From Rhodobacteraceae bacterium XHP0102 (lineage in GTDB: Bacteria > Pseudomonadota > Alphaproteobacteria > Rhodobacterales > Rhodobacteraceae), in contig JAOWLD010000001.1 in assembly GCA_025751475.1 (NCBI GenBank), positions 248,001 through 312,000 of the forward strand: a stretch of 64,000 bases of DNA, given 5' to 3'. The notes under the pieces were generated by a model. The model searched no databases, was not told where the DNA came from, and saw only the letters and a list, made by a program, of their open reading frames with translations. The position numbers and the translations under genes are program-made. Shown piece after piece: positions 1-8,441 of the stretch (within the stretch, counting starts at the first letter, position 1; each line of letters begins with the position of its first letter).

Positions 1-405
1 GGGCATTTTCTGACTCAAGAACAGGATCCGTTGCGGATGATTTCAGCCGCCGCATTGGTCTCGGCGGCAGGGGCGGTGATGGCGGCCCTCGCACCCTATC
101 CTGAGATCGCATATTTGGGATTTGCCATTCAGGGTTTTGGTGTCTCTATCATTGCGCCCCTCGCGCTTGGCCTTGCGGGCCAAATGGCGGGCGCGGGGGA
201 ACGCACAAGGATGATCGCCCGCGTCTCCGTGGTGGGATTTGCCGGGTTCTTACTGGCGCCTGCCATGATGGGATGGATGGCGGAATTGTCCAGCTTGCGC
301 GTGGCCTTCCTCTTTATCGCGGTGATCCTGCTGGTGATCCCGTTGATTTGTGCGCGTGCCTTGCGCCCAATCGCGCCAAAACCCCAATCAGGGCATGGGG
401 ATTAA
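1..405 (+). CDS. MFS transporter, C-terminal part (5' end outside window)
   Basis: The reading frame is open from base 1 and ends with TAA at 403-405, so only the last 134 residues or so are present. They are strongly hydrophobic, with about four membrane segments separated by short Gly/Ala-rich turns, and a basic stretch (GERTRMIARVSVVG) between two of them, as in the C-terminal half of major facilitator superfamily carriers. The substrate cannot be told from this piece. The stop codon interlocks with that of the convergent gene on the other strand (TTAA at 402-405). MFS is the likely family; another polytopic carrier is not excluded. Confidence 0.7.
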   Translation, partial: GHFLTQEQDPLRMISAAALVSAAGAVMAALAPYPEIAYLGFAIQGFGVSIIAPLALGLAGQMAGAGERTRMIARVSVVGFAGFLLAPAMMGWMAELSSLRVAFLFIAVILLVIPLICARALRPIAPKPQSGHGD

Positions 406-1565
406 TCCCACTCCCCGCTGAAGTTTTTGGGAACAAGCAGGTTGTGTCGACCAAGCGCCTTGACATCCCGCTCGCCGCAGAGCGCCATTGTGCTGTCCAG
501 TTCTTTGTGGATCACTTCCAAAGCGCGGGTCACGCCAGCCTGCCCCATCGCGCCAAGTCCGTTGACGAAGGCGCGCCCGATATAGGTGCCTTTCGCCCCC
601 ATGGCCAATGCCTTGAGCACATCTTGGCCTGAGCGAATACCACTGTCGAGATGCACTTCGATCTTGTCGCCAACCGCGTCCAAAATCGGCTCTAACATAC
701 GGATTGAGGACAAGGCCCCATCCAACTGCCGCCCGCCATGGTTGGAGACGACAATCGCATCCGCCCCCACATTGGCCGCCATTTTTGCATCTTCAGCATC
801 CAAGATGCCTTTGATGATCACAGGCCCGTCCCACATCTTGCGGAATTGTTTGATCCGCTCCCAATCAAGGCTTTGGTCAAAGGCCTGCGCCGTCCATGCG
901 CTGAGTGATGAGGGGTCATCAATCCCATCCACATGGCCCACAATATTGCCAAAGAAGCGCCGCTTGGTGCCCAGCATCTCAAGGCCCCATTGCACTTTGG
1001 TCATCATATCCGCCACGGATTTCACCGTGAATTTGGGCGGGGCCGACAGCCCGTTTTTGAGGTCTTTGTGGCGTTGACCCAAAAGCTGTAAATCCACTGT
1101 AATTACGATGGCCGAGCATTTCGCGTCTTTTGCGCGTTGAAACAGCCGCGTCATGAAATCATCGTCTTTGAGCGTGTAAACCTGAAACCAGAATGGCTTT
1201 GTCGTGTGCTCCGCCACATCTTCAATCGAGCAGATCGACATGGTCGAAAGCGTGAAGGGCACACCGAATTTTTCGGCGGCGCGCGCGGCTTTGATCTCGC
1301 CATCAGCGCGCTGCATTCCTGTGAGGCCCACGGGGGCCAAGGCCACGGGCATGGTGACATCATGGCCGATCATGGTCGCGGCGGTGCTGCGGTTTGACAT
1401 ATCGACCGCCACCCGTTGGCGCAGGCGGATTAGGTCAAAATCTGATGAATTTTCGCGAAAGGTCTGCTCTGTCCAGCTGCCCGATTCTGCGTAATCGTAA
1501 AACATCTTTGGCGTGCGCTTTTGATGCAAACGGCGCAGGTCTTCGATCTCGGTAATCACAGGCAT
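402..1565 (-). CDS. lldD: FMN-dependent alpha-hydroxy-acid dehydrogenase (L-lactate dehydrogenase type)
   Basis: A 387-residue member of the FMN alpha-hydroxy-acid oxidase/dehydrogenase family, which oxidises L-2-hydroxy acids such as L-lactate to the keto acid. Visible family features are the YDY near residues 23-25, the flavin lysine at about K252 (VIIKG), the active-site block SNHGGRQLDG at 274-283 with catalytic His276 and substrate-binding Arg279, and DSGIRSG at 307-313. An in-frame start lies 20 codons upstream, but the ATG at 1565 has the excellent ribosome site GGGAGGAGAG and begins like family members. It follows trpA on the same strand by 60 bases. Lactate is the usual substrate; glycolate or mandelate are possible. 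Confidence 0.88.
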   Translation of the reverse strand: MPVITEIEDLRRLHQKRTPKMFYDYAESGSWTEQTFRENSSDFDLIRLRQRVAVDMSNRSTAATMIGHDVTMPVALAPVGLTGMQRADGEIKAARAAEKFGVPFTLSTMSICSIEDVAEHTTKPFWFQVYTLKDDDFMTRLFQRAKDAKCSAIVITVDLQLLGQRHKDLKNGLSAPPKFTVKSVADMMTKVQWGLEMLGTKRRFFGNIVGHVDGIDDPSSLSAWTAQAFDQSLDWERIKQFRKMWDGPVIIKGILDAEDAKMAANVGADAIVVSNHGGRQLDGALSSIRMLEPILDAVGDKIEVHLDSGIRSGQDVLKALAMGAKGTYIGRAFVNGLGAMGQAGVTRALEVIHKELDSTMALCGERDVKALGRHNLLVPKNFSGEWD

Positions 1566-1625
1566 GATCGCTCTCCTCCCAATGGCTGGTAAGGAAGTCT
1601 TACCAATTCTCGGGGCGTCCCGCAA

Positions 1626-2420
1626 TCATTTGGCGCGATGCGCTCCATCGGCCAAGGATTTCACAAAGGCCGCAATCTCGGGCACGGGTTTGCCCTGCTC
1701 AATCAGGCTCACGATGGCGGAGCCGACAACCGCCCCATCGGCCACGCCTGCAATCGCCTCGGCGGCCTCGGATGTTTTGATGCCAAAGCCCACAATAACG
1801 GGCAGATCGGTTTGTGATTTGATCCGTGCCACCTCTGGCCCGACATCAGCGGCTTGGGCATTGGCGGCGCCTGTGATGCCCGTGATCGAAACATAGTAGA
1901 TGAAGCCAGACGTGTTTTCCAACAGCTTGGGCAGGCGTTTGTCATCACTGGTTGGTGTCGCCAGACGGATGAAATTCAGCCCTGCATTTTGCGCAGGAAT
2001 GCACAGCTCGCTATCTTCTTCGGGGGGCAAATCAACGATGATCAAGCCGTCAATCCCCGCGTCTTTGGCTTGCGCCAAAAAGCGATCCACACCGCGGCTG
2101 TAAATCGGGTTGTAATATCCCATCATCACAATCGGCGTGTCGTTATCGGTTTTGCGCAGTTCACGCGCCATTTGCAGCGTTTTGTCGAGGGTTTGCCCCC
2201 CTTCAAGCGCGCGCTGCCCGGCAAGCTGAATGGTTGAGCCATCCGCCATCGGATCGGTGAAGGGCAGACCCAATTCAATGATATCCACGCCCGCCGCAGG
2301 TAGGGCTTTGATCAATTCAAGCGAGCTGTCGTAATCAGGATCGCCCGCCATGACATAGGCGACAAAGGCCTTTTTGCCCTCACGCTTAAGCCGTGCAAAT
2401 GTGGTGTCGATCCGTGTCAT
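1626..2420 (-). CDS. trpA: Tryptophan synthase alpha subunit
   Basis: A 264-residue TIM-barrel protein that cleaves indole-3-glycerol phosphate to indole and glyceraldehyde 3-phosphate and passes indole to TrpB. The catalytic acids are in place: Glu49 in [12 protein letters not shown] and Asp60 in MADGST. The phosphate-binding Gly-rich loops ([18 protein letters not shown]) are near the C terminus. Length is standard for the family. trpB and trpF are not next to it within the window; the downstream neighbour is lldD, so the usual trpFBA block is either upstream of a promoter elsewhere or split. It is divergent from ychF with about 140 bases between starts. Confidence 0.97.
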   Translation of the reverse strand: MTRIDTTFARLKREGKKAFVAYVMAGDPDYDSSLELIKALPAAGVDIIELGLPFTDPMADGSTIQLAGQRALEGGQTLDKTLQMARELRKTDNDTPIVMMGYYNPIYSRGVDRFLAQAKDAGIDGLIIVDLPPEEDSELCIPAQNAGLNFIRLATPTSDDKRLPKLLENTSGFIYYVSITGITGAANAQAADVGPEVARIKSQTDLPVIVGFGIKTSEAAEAIAGVADGAVVGSAIVSLIEQGKPVPEIAAFVKSLADGAHRAK

Positions 2421-2562
2421 GCCTGCCTCCCGCGAAATCGTTAGGATGCGGTTTGCGGCAAATGGCGGCGGAAATCAATGGGGCCTAACGGGTCGGGGCC
2501 ATTGCCCCGCCGCAAACTTCGCCCTAGAAGGCAGCCAACGCGCATCACGGAGGTCGCTTGCA

Positions 2563-3660
2563 ATGGGTTTCAAAATGGGAATCGTGGGTCTGCCCAATGT
2601 TGGCAAATCGACCCTGTTCAACGCCTTGACCAAAACCGCAGCCGCGCAGGCCGCGAATTTCCCCTTTTGCACCATCGAGCCGAATGTGGGCGATGTGGCC
2701 GTGCCCGATCCACGCCTTGAGAAATTGGCCGCGATTGCAAGCTCAAAACAGATCATCCCAACCCGCATGACCTTTGTCGATATCGCGGGCCTTGTGCGCG
2801 GGGCCTCTAAGGGCGAGGGGTTGGGCAACCAATTCCTTGCCAATATCCGCGAGACGGATGCCATCGCCCAAGTGTTGCGCTGCTTCATTGATGATGATGT
2901 GACCCATGTCGAGGGCCGCGTTGACCCCGTGGCCGATGCTGAAACCATCGAAACCGAATTGATGCTCGCTGATCTCGAAAGCATCGAGAAGCGTTTGCAA
3001 AACCTGACCCGCAAGGTGCGCGGTGGTGACAAGGAGGCGGTGCAACAAGAGCGCCTTTTGAAAGAGGCGCAGGCGATGCTAGAGCAGGGCAAACCCGCCC
3101 GCATGGTCGAGGTGGCCGAGGATGACGCGAAAGCGTGGAAGATGTTGCAGCTTCTGACCACGAAGCCCGTGCTCTATGTCTGCAATGTGGATGAGGCCTC
3201 CGCCGCCACGGGCAATGACTTATCCGCACGGGTCGAGGAGATGGCCAAGGCACAAGGGGCCGCTTGCGTGGTGATCTCTGCCGCGATTGAAGAAGAAATC
3301 AGCCAGCTTCCCGCCGAGGATGCCGCCGTGTTCTTGGGCGAAATGGGTCTGGAGGAGGCAGGTCTCGACCGCCTTATTCGCGCGGGCTACGAGCTGTTGG
3401 CACTGGAGACTTATTTCACCGTTGGCCCCAAAGAGGCCCGCGCATGGACGATCCGCCAAGGCACCGCCGCGCCACAGGCCGCGGGCGTGATCCATGGCGA
3501 TTTCGAGCGCGGCTTCATCCGCGCCGAAACCATCGCCTATGAGGATTACGTCACCTTGGGCGGCGAGGTCGCAGCCAAGGACGCAGGGAAAATGCGGGTC
3601 GAGGGGAAAAGCTACATCGTCAAAGATGGCGATGTGCTGCATTTCCTGTTCAACGCCTAA
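2563..3660 (+). CDS. ychF: Redox-regulated ATPase/GTPase YchF (Obg family)
   Basis: A 365-residue universal P-loop NTPase of the Obg family that binds ribosomes and prefers ATP; it is linked to stress responses and translation. The P-loop GLPNVGKST is at residues 9-17, DIAGLVRGASKGEGLGN is the switch II region, and the NKxD box is replaced by NVDE as expected for this subfamily. The C terminus is a TGS domain. Length matches E. coli YchF (363). The frame extends 63 codons further upstream, but the ATG at 2563 has the site ACGGAGG and matches the family start. Its TAA interlocks with the TAG of the convergent gene (CTAA, 3657-3660). Confidence 0.96.
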   Translation: MGFKMGIVGLPNVGKSTLFNALTKTAAAQAANFPFCTIEPNVGDVAVPDPRLEKLAAIASSKQIIPTRMTFVDIAGLVRGASKGEGLGNQFLANIRETDAIAQVLRCFIDDDVTHVEGRVDPVADAETIETELMLADLESIEKRLQNLTRKVRGGDKEAVQQERLLKEAQAMLEQGKPARMVEVAEDDAKAWKMLQLLTTKPVLYVCNVDEASAATGNDLSARVEEMAKAQGAACVVISAAIEEEISQLPAEDAAVFLGEMGLEEAGLDRLIRAGYELLALETYFTVGPKEARAWTIRQGTAAPQAAGVIHGDFERGFIRAETIAYEDYVTLGGEVAAKDAGKMRVEGKSYIVKDGDVLHFLFNA

Positions 3661-5201
3661 TCCTCCCGCCGCGCCACCCCCGTGACACCCGCCGCAGCGA
3701 AGGCAAGGATGATCCAGCCTGCGCTAGAGAGCGCCCATTTGCCCCACCACAAGGTATATCCTGCCCATCCGCGCGATGTGGTGGGCGCCCATGCTTGGGT
3801 TTGGCCGAAATCAAGGATCGGGATGACCACATCCGCCGCCCAAGCATAGCGGTTGAATGTTTCCCATGATTGTCCTTCGGGGGTTGTGGCCCACGCTTCG
3901 GCGGGGTTTGGGGCGGCAAGACTGTCTGCCCAATTCGCGGAAGTCAGGATCACATCGGAATTTGGCACCATATCGCCTGCGCGCCATGCCCATGCGGCAA
4001 GGATGGCGGCGATGCCCCACAACACAAACAGCGACCAAATAGCCTTGAGCGGGCGGTGGCCATAGTCGATGAGCAGGTGCGAGGCATAGGCGAGAGCGCG
4101 CGAAAACATTGCCAAAAGTAATGTCCTAAGCATCTTGAACCATGCCCAACGACCATCGTGCAAACGCGATAATTGGCGCGCCCGCTTCCATTCCTCCGCC
4201 GCGATCTTACGGTCGCGCGCAACCAGAACATCCTTCGCCGCCCGCTCATGCCCCATGGCGCGCAAGACCTTCGCCAGTTGCGTATAGGGTTGAGGCTTGA
4301 AGCCTTGTTTCTTTCCTCGGTCGACTTTCGAGAGCCAATTGAGCCGTATTTTTCCTGTAGTGGCAGCAGCAATGATGCGGTCATAAGTGAACCCATCAAG
4401 GATTACGCGTCCGCCTTCAGGCCAATCCTCTACCCTGTCCCTCAGCGCCCCGACATGGCCAGCAGAAAAGTCGATATAGCCTTCGGGGACTTTGATATCA
4501 CGGAATACAAGCGCGCCGTTGCAGACAAGATGTTGAGCGTTCAGCGCATTGCCATTTGCTTTCTCAAAAGTGCCATTAACGCAGGACAGCTGCCCGCCGA
4601 TCACCGCGCCTGACAGGCTGACCTCGCCCGTGGCGTGGAAGTCGCCGCTTAGGAAAACATCTCCCGTCACCCGCGCGCCTTGAGCGTTCAGCGCATAGCC
4701 GTTCGCATTTTCAAACCTGCCGGCTGTGCAAACTAACTGCCCGCCGATCACCGCGCCATAGAGGTTGACTTCGCCCGTGGCGTGGAAGCCTGTGCGCAGG
4801 AAAACATCCTGCGTAACCCGCGCGCCTTGGGCAATTAGCTCGGGGAGGGCGCTGCCGCCTAGGTTCAAGAATTCGAAGCTTGTATTCAGTGCGGCAACGA
4901 AGTGTTCGAACCGACAATTGAACAGACCCGTTCCGCCTTTCGCCGTGGCAAAGGACAGATCAAGCTCCTCCGCCACATAGGCCCCTTTGATATGCACGCC
5001 CCGATCATGGGTCGGGTCGCCCTCAACCCCGCCCGTGATCAAGGCGCGCAGCACCTCTGCGCGGATCGTGCGGGCGGGGTCTGGCCCTTCTGGCCGCCTG
5101 CCATTGCCAAGCGTGCAGGGCAGCCCCGCACGACAGGCGTCAATCGTCTTCACTTCCGCGGGCAATAGCTCGCCGCCAACCAGTGCTTCCCATTTCTCCA
5201 A
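3657..5201 (-). CDS. Repeat-containing membrane protein of unknown function
   Basis: A 514-residue protein I do not recognise by function. Residues 1-125 form a soluble N-terminal part. Residues 126-174 and 175-223 are two near-identical 49-residue units (GARVT.DVFL...FHATGEV...GAVIGGQL.C...FE.ANG.ALNAQ), with a degenerate third copy suggested before them (AYVAEELDLSFA...LFNCRFEHFVAALN). The pattern of short hydrophobic steps resembles a right-handed beta-helix, like pentapeptide or polymer-forming cytoskeletal repeats. A basic linker follows, then membrane segments at about 355-380, 386-406 and 484-507. No signal peptide is seen. It lies between ychF and tRNA-Ser. A membrane-anchored beta-helix scaffold is an inference. 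Confidence 0.75.
   Translation of the reverse strand: MEKWEALVGGELLPAEVKTIDACRAGLPCTLGNGRRPEGPDPARTIRAEVLRALITGGVEGDPTHDRGVHIKGAYVAEELDLSFATAKGGTGLFNCRFEHFVAALNTSFEFLNLGGSALPELIAQGARVTQDVFLRTGFHATGEVNLYGAVIGGQLVCTAGRFENANGYALNAQGARVTGDVFLSGDFHATGEVSLSGAVIGGQLSCVNGTFEKANGNALNAQHLVCNGALVFRDIKVPEGYIDFSAGHVGALRDRVEDWPEGGRVILDGFTYDRIIAAATTGKIRLNWLSKVDRGKKQGFKPQPYTQLAKVLRAMGHERAAKDVLVARDRKIAAEEWKRARQLSRLHDGRWAWFKMLRTLLLAMFSRALAYASHLLIDYGHRPLKAIWSLFVLWGIAAILAAWAWRAGDMVPNSDVILTSANWADSLAAPNPAEAWATTPEGQSWETFNRYAWAADVVIPILDFGQTQAWAPTTSRGWAGYTLWWGKWALSSAGWIILAFAAAGVTGVARRED
4533..4826 (-). repeat. Tandem 147-base repeat, two copies
   Basis: Two adjacent in-frame copies of a 147-base unit lie inside the membrane-protein gene (4680-4826 and 4533-4679). 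Landmark words such as TCGCCCGTGGCGTGGAAG recur exactly 147 bases apart (near 4624 and 4771). The high DNA identity, beyond protein conservation, points to a recent duplication or ongoing copy-number change. Confidence 0.85.
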
Positions 5202-5330
5202 GAGATAACCCCTTATCCCCAGTTTAGCCCCCCAAGCTTAGACGGCAGGGGCAGGGCGCGGCAAGCGCTTTGGCATTTCCACGCAATTCCCCCCTTGCCC
5301 CCCCGCGCCCATGTCGTTAGACGGGTCGGC

Positions 5331-5420
5331 GGAGACGTGGCCGAGTGGTCGAAGGCGCTCCCCTGCTAAGGGAGTAGACGGGAAACCGTCTCGTGGGTTC
5401 GAATCCCATCGTCTCCGCCA
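5331..5420 (+). tRNA. tRNA-Ser (anticodon GCT)
   Basis: A 90-base class II tRNA. The acceptor stem pairs GGAGACG (5331-5337) with CGTCTCC (5410-5416), followed by discriminator G and an encoded CCA. The anticodon stem CTCCC/GGGAG holds the loop CTGCTAA with anticodon GCT at 5365-5367, reading AGC and AGU serine codons. A long variable arm (TAGACGGGAAACCGTCT) identifies serine. The T loop reads GGTTCGAATCC. No integrase or attachment repeat is seen beside it. Confidence 0.98.
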
Positions 5421-5492
5421 CCTGACCCTTCGATCTTTCCCCCATCGCTGAATTCCCGCATAATCCCAAGACAGCCATGCGCGGGGGATGAG

Positions 5493-5906
5493 ATGAAGCT
5501 TGAATTTCACCATATCAATTTCGTGGCGGAGGATGTGGATCGTCTGCATGATTTCTATACGGGCATTTTGGGGTTGGATGACATTCCGATCCAATCCTTT
5601 CCCCGCCCCGATGCCACGGCCCAAAGCGGCTATGCGGGCAAGATCCGATTTGCCACGGATGGGCAGATGCAGATGCATTTGGCCACCAAGGATTTGGGCG
5701 TGGCCTTTCGCAATGGGGAGGTGATCAACCCCGTTGAGCGCGGTCATATCGCCTTTCGCACCGATGATATTGCGGGGTTCATGGCGCTGTTGGATCGCCA
5801 CAATATCCCCTATTCGGATTACGGCACGGCCTTTGCCAAAGAATGGCATCAGGTGTTTTTCCATGACCCTGAGGGCAATGTGATCGAGGTTCATCAAGCG
5901 GTATGA
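5493..5906 (+). CDS. VOC superfamily (glyoxalase-like) protein
   Basis: A 137-residue single-domain vicinal oxygen chelate protein. The first beta strand FHHINFVAEDVDRLHDFYTG carries the first metal His, HIAFRTDDI a mid-protein His, and FFHDPEGNVIEVHQ the C-terminal metal-ligand region with Glu. These match glyoxalase I, dioxygenase and fosfomycin-resistance folds, so the exact reaction is unknown. The ATG at 5493 lies after GGGGGATGAG. Its TGA overlaps the start of the next gene (ATGA at 5903-5906), so the two are probably cotranslated. Confidence 0.85.
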   Translation: MKLEFHHINFVAEDVDRLHDFYTGILGLDDIPIQSFPRPDATAQSGYAGKIRFATDGQMQMHLATKDLGVAFRNGEVINPVERGHIAFRTDDIAGFMALLDRHNIPYSDYGTAFAKEWHQVFFHDPEGNVIEVHQAV

Positions 5907-6343
5907 GCGGTGCTCTTTGGCTGCTGTTTGGCGCGGCGTTTCTCGCGGCAACCTTGATCCCTGCGCAATCCGAGGCGGTTTTGGTCGGTCTTCTTTTGGG
6001 CGGGGCCTATCCTGTCTGGCTCTTGGTGGTGGTGGCGGGGGTGGGCAATGTTCTTGGCTCCTGCCTCAACTGGAGTCTGGGGCGGGTGGCGGCGGGGCAG
6101 GCGCATAAACCGTGGTTTCCCGTCTCGCCTGCGCGCTTGGCACAGGCGCAGCGGCACTATCATCGCTGGGGCTGGATCAGCCTGTTTGCCGCATGGGTGC
6201 CGATCATAGGCGACCCTATCACATTGGCAGCGGGCGTGATGCGCGAGCCGTTTTGGCGCTTCGTTCTGGTGGTGAGCCTTGCAAAATTCGGCCGCTATAT
6301 CCTGTTGGCCGCCACGGTTTTGGGGGTGATGTCTTTTTCTTGA
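5903..6343 (+). CDS. YqaA/DedA-type small membrane protein
   Basis: A 146-residue integral membrane protein with about four membrane segments. The motif region GNVLGSCLNWSLGR and the re-entrant region RWGWISLFAAWVPIIGDPITLAAGVMR match the YqaA family, small relatives of DedA/SNARE-associated (VTT domain) proteins thought to move lipids or maintain membrane potential. The Pro-Ile-Ile-Gly-Asp-Pro block is the most telling feature. It starts inside the stop codon of the VOC gene. Its specific role is not known. Confidence 0.82.
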   Translation: MSGALWLLFGAAFLAATLIPAQSEAVLVGLLLGGAYPVWLLVVVAGVGNVLGSCLNWSLGRVAAGQAHKPWFPVSPARLAQAQRHYHRWGWISLFAAWVPIIGDPITLAAGVMREPFWRFVLVVSLAKFGRYILLAATVLGVMSFS

Positions 6344-6416
6344 TGGACGGGCTTTCCATTCTTTGATGATCCCCTACCTGATCTGAGGGACAGACAAGAA
6401 AGAAGGAGAAAATCCA

Positions 6417-6545
6417 ATGGCAGATTGTGGTTGTGGACGCTCCCCCACGGGCAAATGCGTGGGATGGCATGATTTGAGCGAAGAGGCCTATCAGGCGAAG
6501 AAAGCCGAATGGGAAAAGCGTCAGGCCGAGAAAGCCGCGAAGTGA
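6417..6545 (+). CDS. 42-residue CDGSH-like cysteine/histidine protein
   Basis: A very small gene with a strong ribosome site (AAGGAG about 10 bases before the ATG). Residues 4-18 read CGCGRSPTGKCVGWH: Cys4, Cys6, Cys14 and His18 in the order C-x-C-x2-S-x4-C-x-G-x-H. That closely mirrors the [2Fe-2S]-binding CDGSH motif (C-x-C-x2-S/T-x3-P-x-C-D-G-S-H), one residue shorter in the middle and lacking the Asp. The rest (residues 19-42) is a charged helix rich in Glu, Lys and Gln. Seen: the codons, site and motif. Inferred: metal or Fe-S binding. It lies 30 bases from the convergent kinase gene, downstream of the YqaA gene. Confidence 0.75.
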   Translation: MADCGCGRSPTGKCVGWHDLSEEAYQAKKAEWEKRQAEKAAK

Positions 6546-6575
6546 ATTGGGGGCGGGGGGCCTGCGCATCCCGCT

Positions 6576-8441
6576 TCACGGCGTGCGGTCGCGCCAATCT
6601 AGGGTGATTTCTGTGCCGTTTGCGCCGCTTTCGATCCTGATTTGGATGCCAAGATCTTTGGCGCGCCGCTTCATCCCCAAAAGGCCATAGCCGTTGCGGG
6701 TTTGGGTATTGGCATCAAACCCCTGCCCGTTGTCGCTGATCTGAACCATGTCGCGCTCTGTGTAAATGCGGATGGATGTTGCGTGGGCGTGTTTGATGGT
6801 GTTGGTGATCCCCTCTTGCACGATCCGCGCAAGGGCCAGATTGTGGGATGGCCCTTGGCTGGGTAAAATCGGTTCCTGCTCGACCTGCCAATCAAAGCTG
6901 AGGTTTTGGTCGGCCATCAATGGCTCCAACCGCTCGCGCAGCATCCCCAAGAGCGTGGCAAGAGACTGGCTGTTTTCCAACCCGTCCAGCATCAGCGCCA
7001 AGTCGCGCATGGCTTCTTCCAGTGCATCGCGGATCACGGCATCGCCGCGCCCATGATTGTCGATATAGGCGATGGTATTGGCCAAAATCCCGCCAATCCC
7101 ATCATGCAGGTCCAGCAAGATCCGCGACCGCTCCTTTTCAATTGCGGTGGTTTCGCGTTCCTGTGCGAGGCTGTTGTAACTTTGCTCCAATTCCATTTGG
7201 ATTTTGGCGGCCACCTCCGCCATCTCTAAGGCACGAGATTTGTTATCTTGCATGGCGGTGATCAATTGCGACATGAACAAGAAAATCGCCACAGAGGCCA
7301 GAAAGATCGGGGCCATGTGAAATAGGTTTAACGGGGTGATTGGTTCGGGGCTGAGCACCAAGATGATTTCAAACAAGCCCATCGCAAGCGGCACGCAAAA
7401 ACATGGAAAAAACCACAGGAATGTGCTGCTGCCCATGATTTTTCGTTTGACCCAAAATGCCGATAGAACAAACGTTCCAAAAATCGCGTTCGTGGCGTTC
7501 AGTCCAGCGCCATACAGCAACGCGTAATCGGGCGGCATCAGGGTGATTGCAAATAGGAACGAGCCCGCAATCAACCAAGTGAAACTGCGTTCGATGAAGG
7601 GAAAATTCAGTTCAAGATAACGCAGCACGAATTTCATCAGAAACAAAACATAAAGCGCAGGCGCGGTTGTCCAAATCACGGTCCAGATCGGGTAGGGGAT
7701 AAATGGCATTGGGTGGGCGTAATGGGTTAGGAATACCACCGCACAAAAAGCGGAGGCCGCCAGCCAGAGATGCACCTCCTCATCTTGCAGTGCGCGGCGC
7801 ACGATCAGATGGCCGATCAAAAGCAGCACCATCATGCCTTGCGCGAACACGGCCAGATCGACAGCGATGCGATCACTGAGGATTTTCCTCTGACTCAGCA
7901 TTTCGGAAGGACCGATGAAGAAGGGCCATATTTGCACGCCTTCTTGACCGTAGCCGCGCAGATGCAACTCCAGCGTGACCTGATCCCCTGTGAGCGTGGC
8001 ATCGTTGACATCGACCAATATGGCACGGTTCCATTGTCGCGCCTCAAGCGCAGGCATTGGTAAAATCTGCGCCTCGTTTACGGTGATGCTGAGTGCCCGT
8101 GTGACGCGTGGGACGTAGAGGGCCAAAGGGTGTTCAAGTTCGGCAATATCTACCGTCACCCGAAAATAACGGTCCACCAGATCAGCGCTGCCCCGCGCAG
8201 GGATGAGATAGGGAAGGGGCGCAACCTTGCCGCCATCGCAGTCCATCCGGTCCCCAGTCATTTGACAGATTTCAACGGCGTTTATTTTCCGTGCGCCGTC
8301 AATCTCGGTGATGGTGCCGAATTTGGCTACGACAAACAGCAAGAAAACCGCAGCTGTGAGTAGCCCAGTAATGAGCGCGCCGAGGACAAGGTTCTTGACG
8401 GTGATCTGATCCGTGCGACCCAAAGAGGCGGATGAGGTCAT
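6576..8441 (-). CDS. 7TM sensor histidine kinase (NarL/DegS class)
   Basis: A 621-residue membrane kinase. There is one N-terminal membrane segment (about 17-40), a periplasmic sensor domain (about 41-190) holding a Cys pair (C59, C68), then about seven membrane segments (192-395), as in 7TMR-DISM receptors. A short coiled coil leads to the HisKA_3 dimerisation helix with phospho-accepting His446 (LLDLHDGIGG). The HATPase domain has the N box QEGITNTIKHAHA (about 542-554), G1 box ISDNGQGFD (568-576) and YGLLGMKRRA. It overlaps the regulator gene by one base (TAATG), so the two form a two-component pair. The signal is unknown. Confidence 0.93.
   Translation of the reverse strand: MTSSASLGRTDQITVKNLVLGALITGLLTAAVFLLFVVAKFGTITEIDGARKINAVEICQMTGDRMDCDGGKVAPLPYLIPARGSADLVDRYFRVTVDIAELEHPLALYVPRVTRALSITVNEAQILPMPALEARQWNRAILVDVNDATLTGDQVTLELHLRGYGQEGVQIWPFFIGPSEMLSQRKILSDRIAVDLAVFAQGMMVLLLIGHLIVRRALQDEEVHLWLAASAFCAVVFLTHYAHPMPFIPYPIWTVIWTTAPALYVLFLMKFVLRYLELNFPFIERSFTWLIAGSFLFAITLMPPDYALLYGAGLNATNAIFGTFVLSAFWVKRKIMGSSTFLWFFPCFCVPLAMGLFEIILVLSPEPITPLNLFHMAPIFLASVAIFLFMSQLITAMQDNKSRALEMAEVAAKIQMELEQSYNSLAQERETTAIEKERSRILLDLHDGIGGILANTIAYIDNHGRGDAVIRDALEEAMRDLALMLDGLENSQSLATLLGMLRERLEPLMADQNLSFDWQVEQEPILPSQGPSHNLALARIVQEGITNTIKHAHATSIRIYTERDMVQISDNGQGFDANTQTRNGYGLLGMKRRAKDLGIQIRIESGANGTEITLDWRDRTP

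Noticed and set aside
5331-5500. Genomic island at tRNA-Ser
   Set aside because: No integrase, no repeated tRNA end and no change of gene type next to it.
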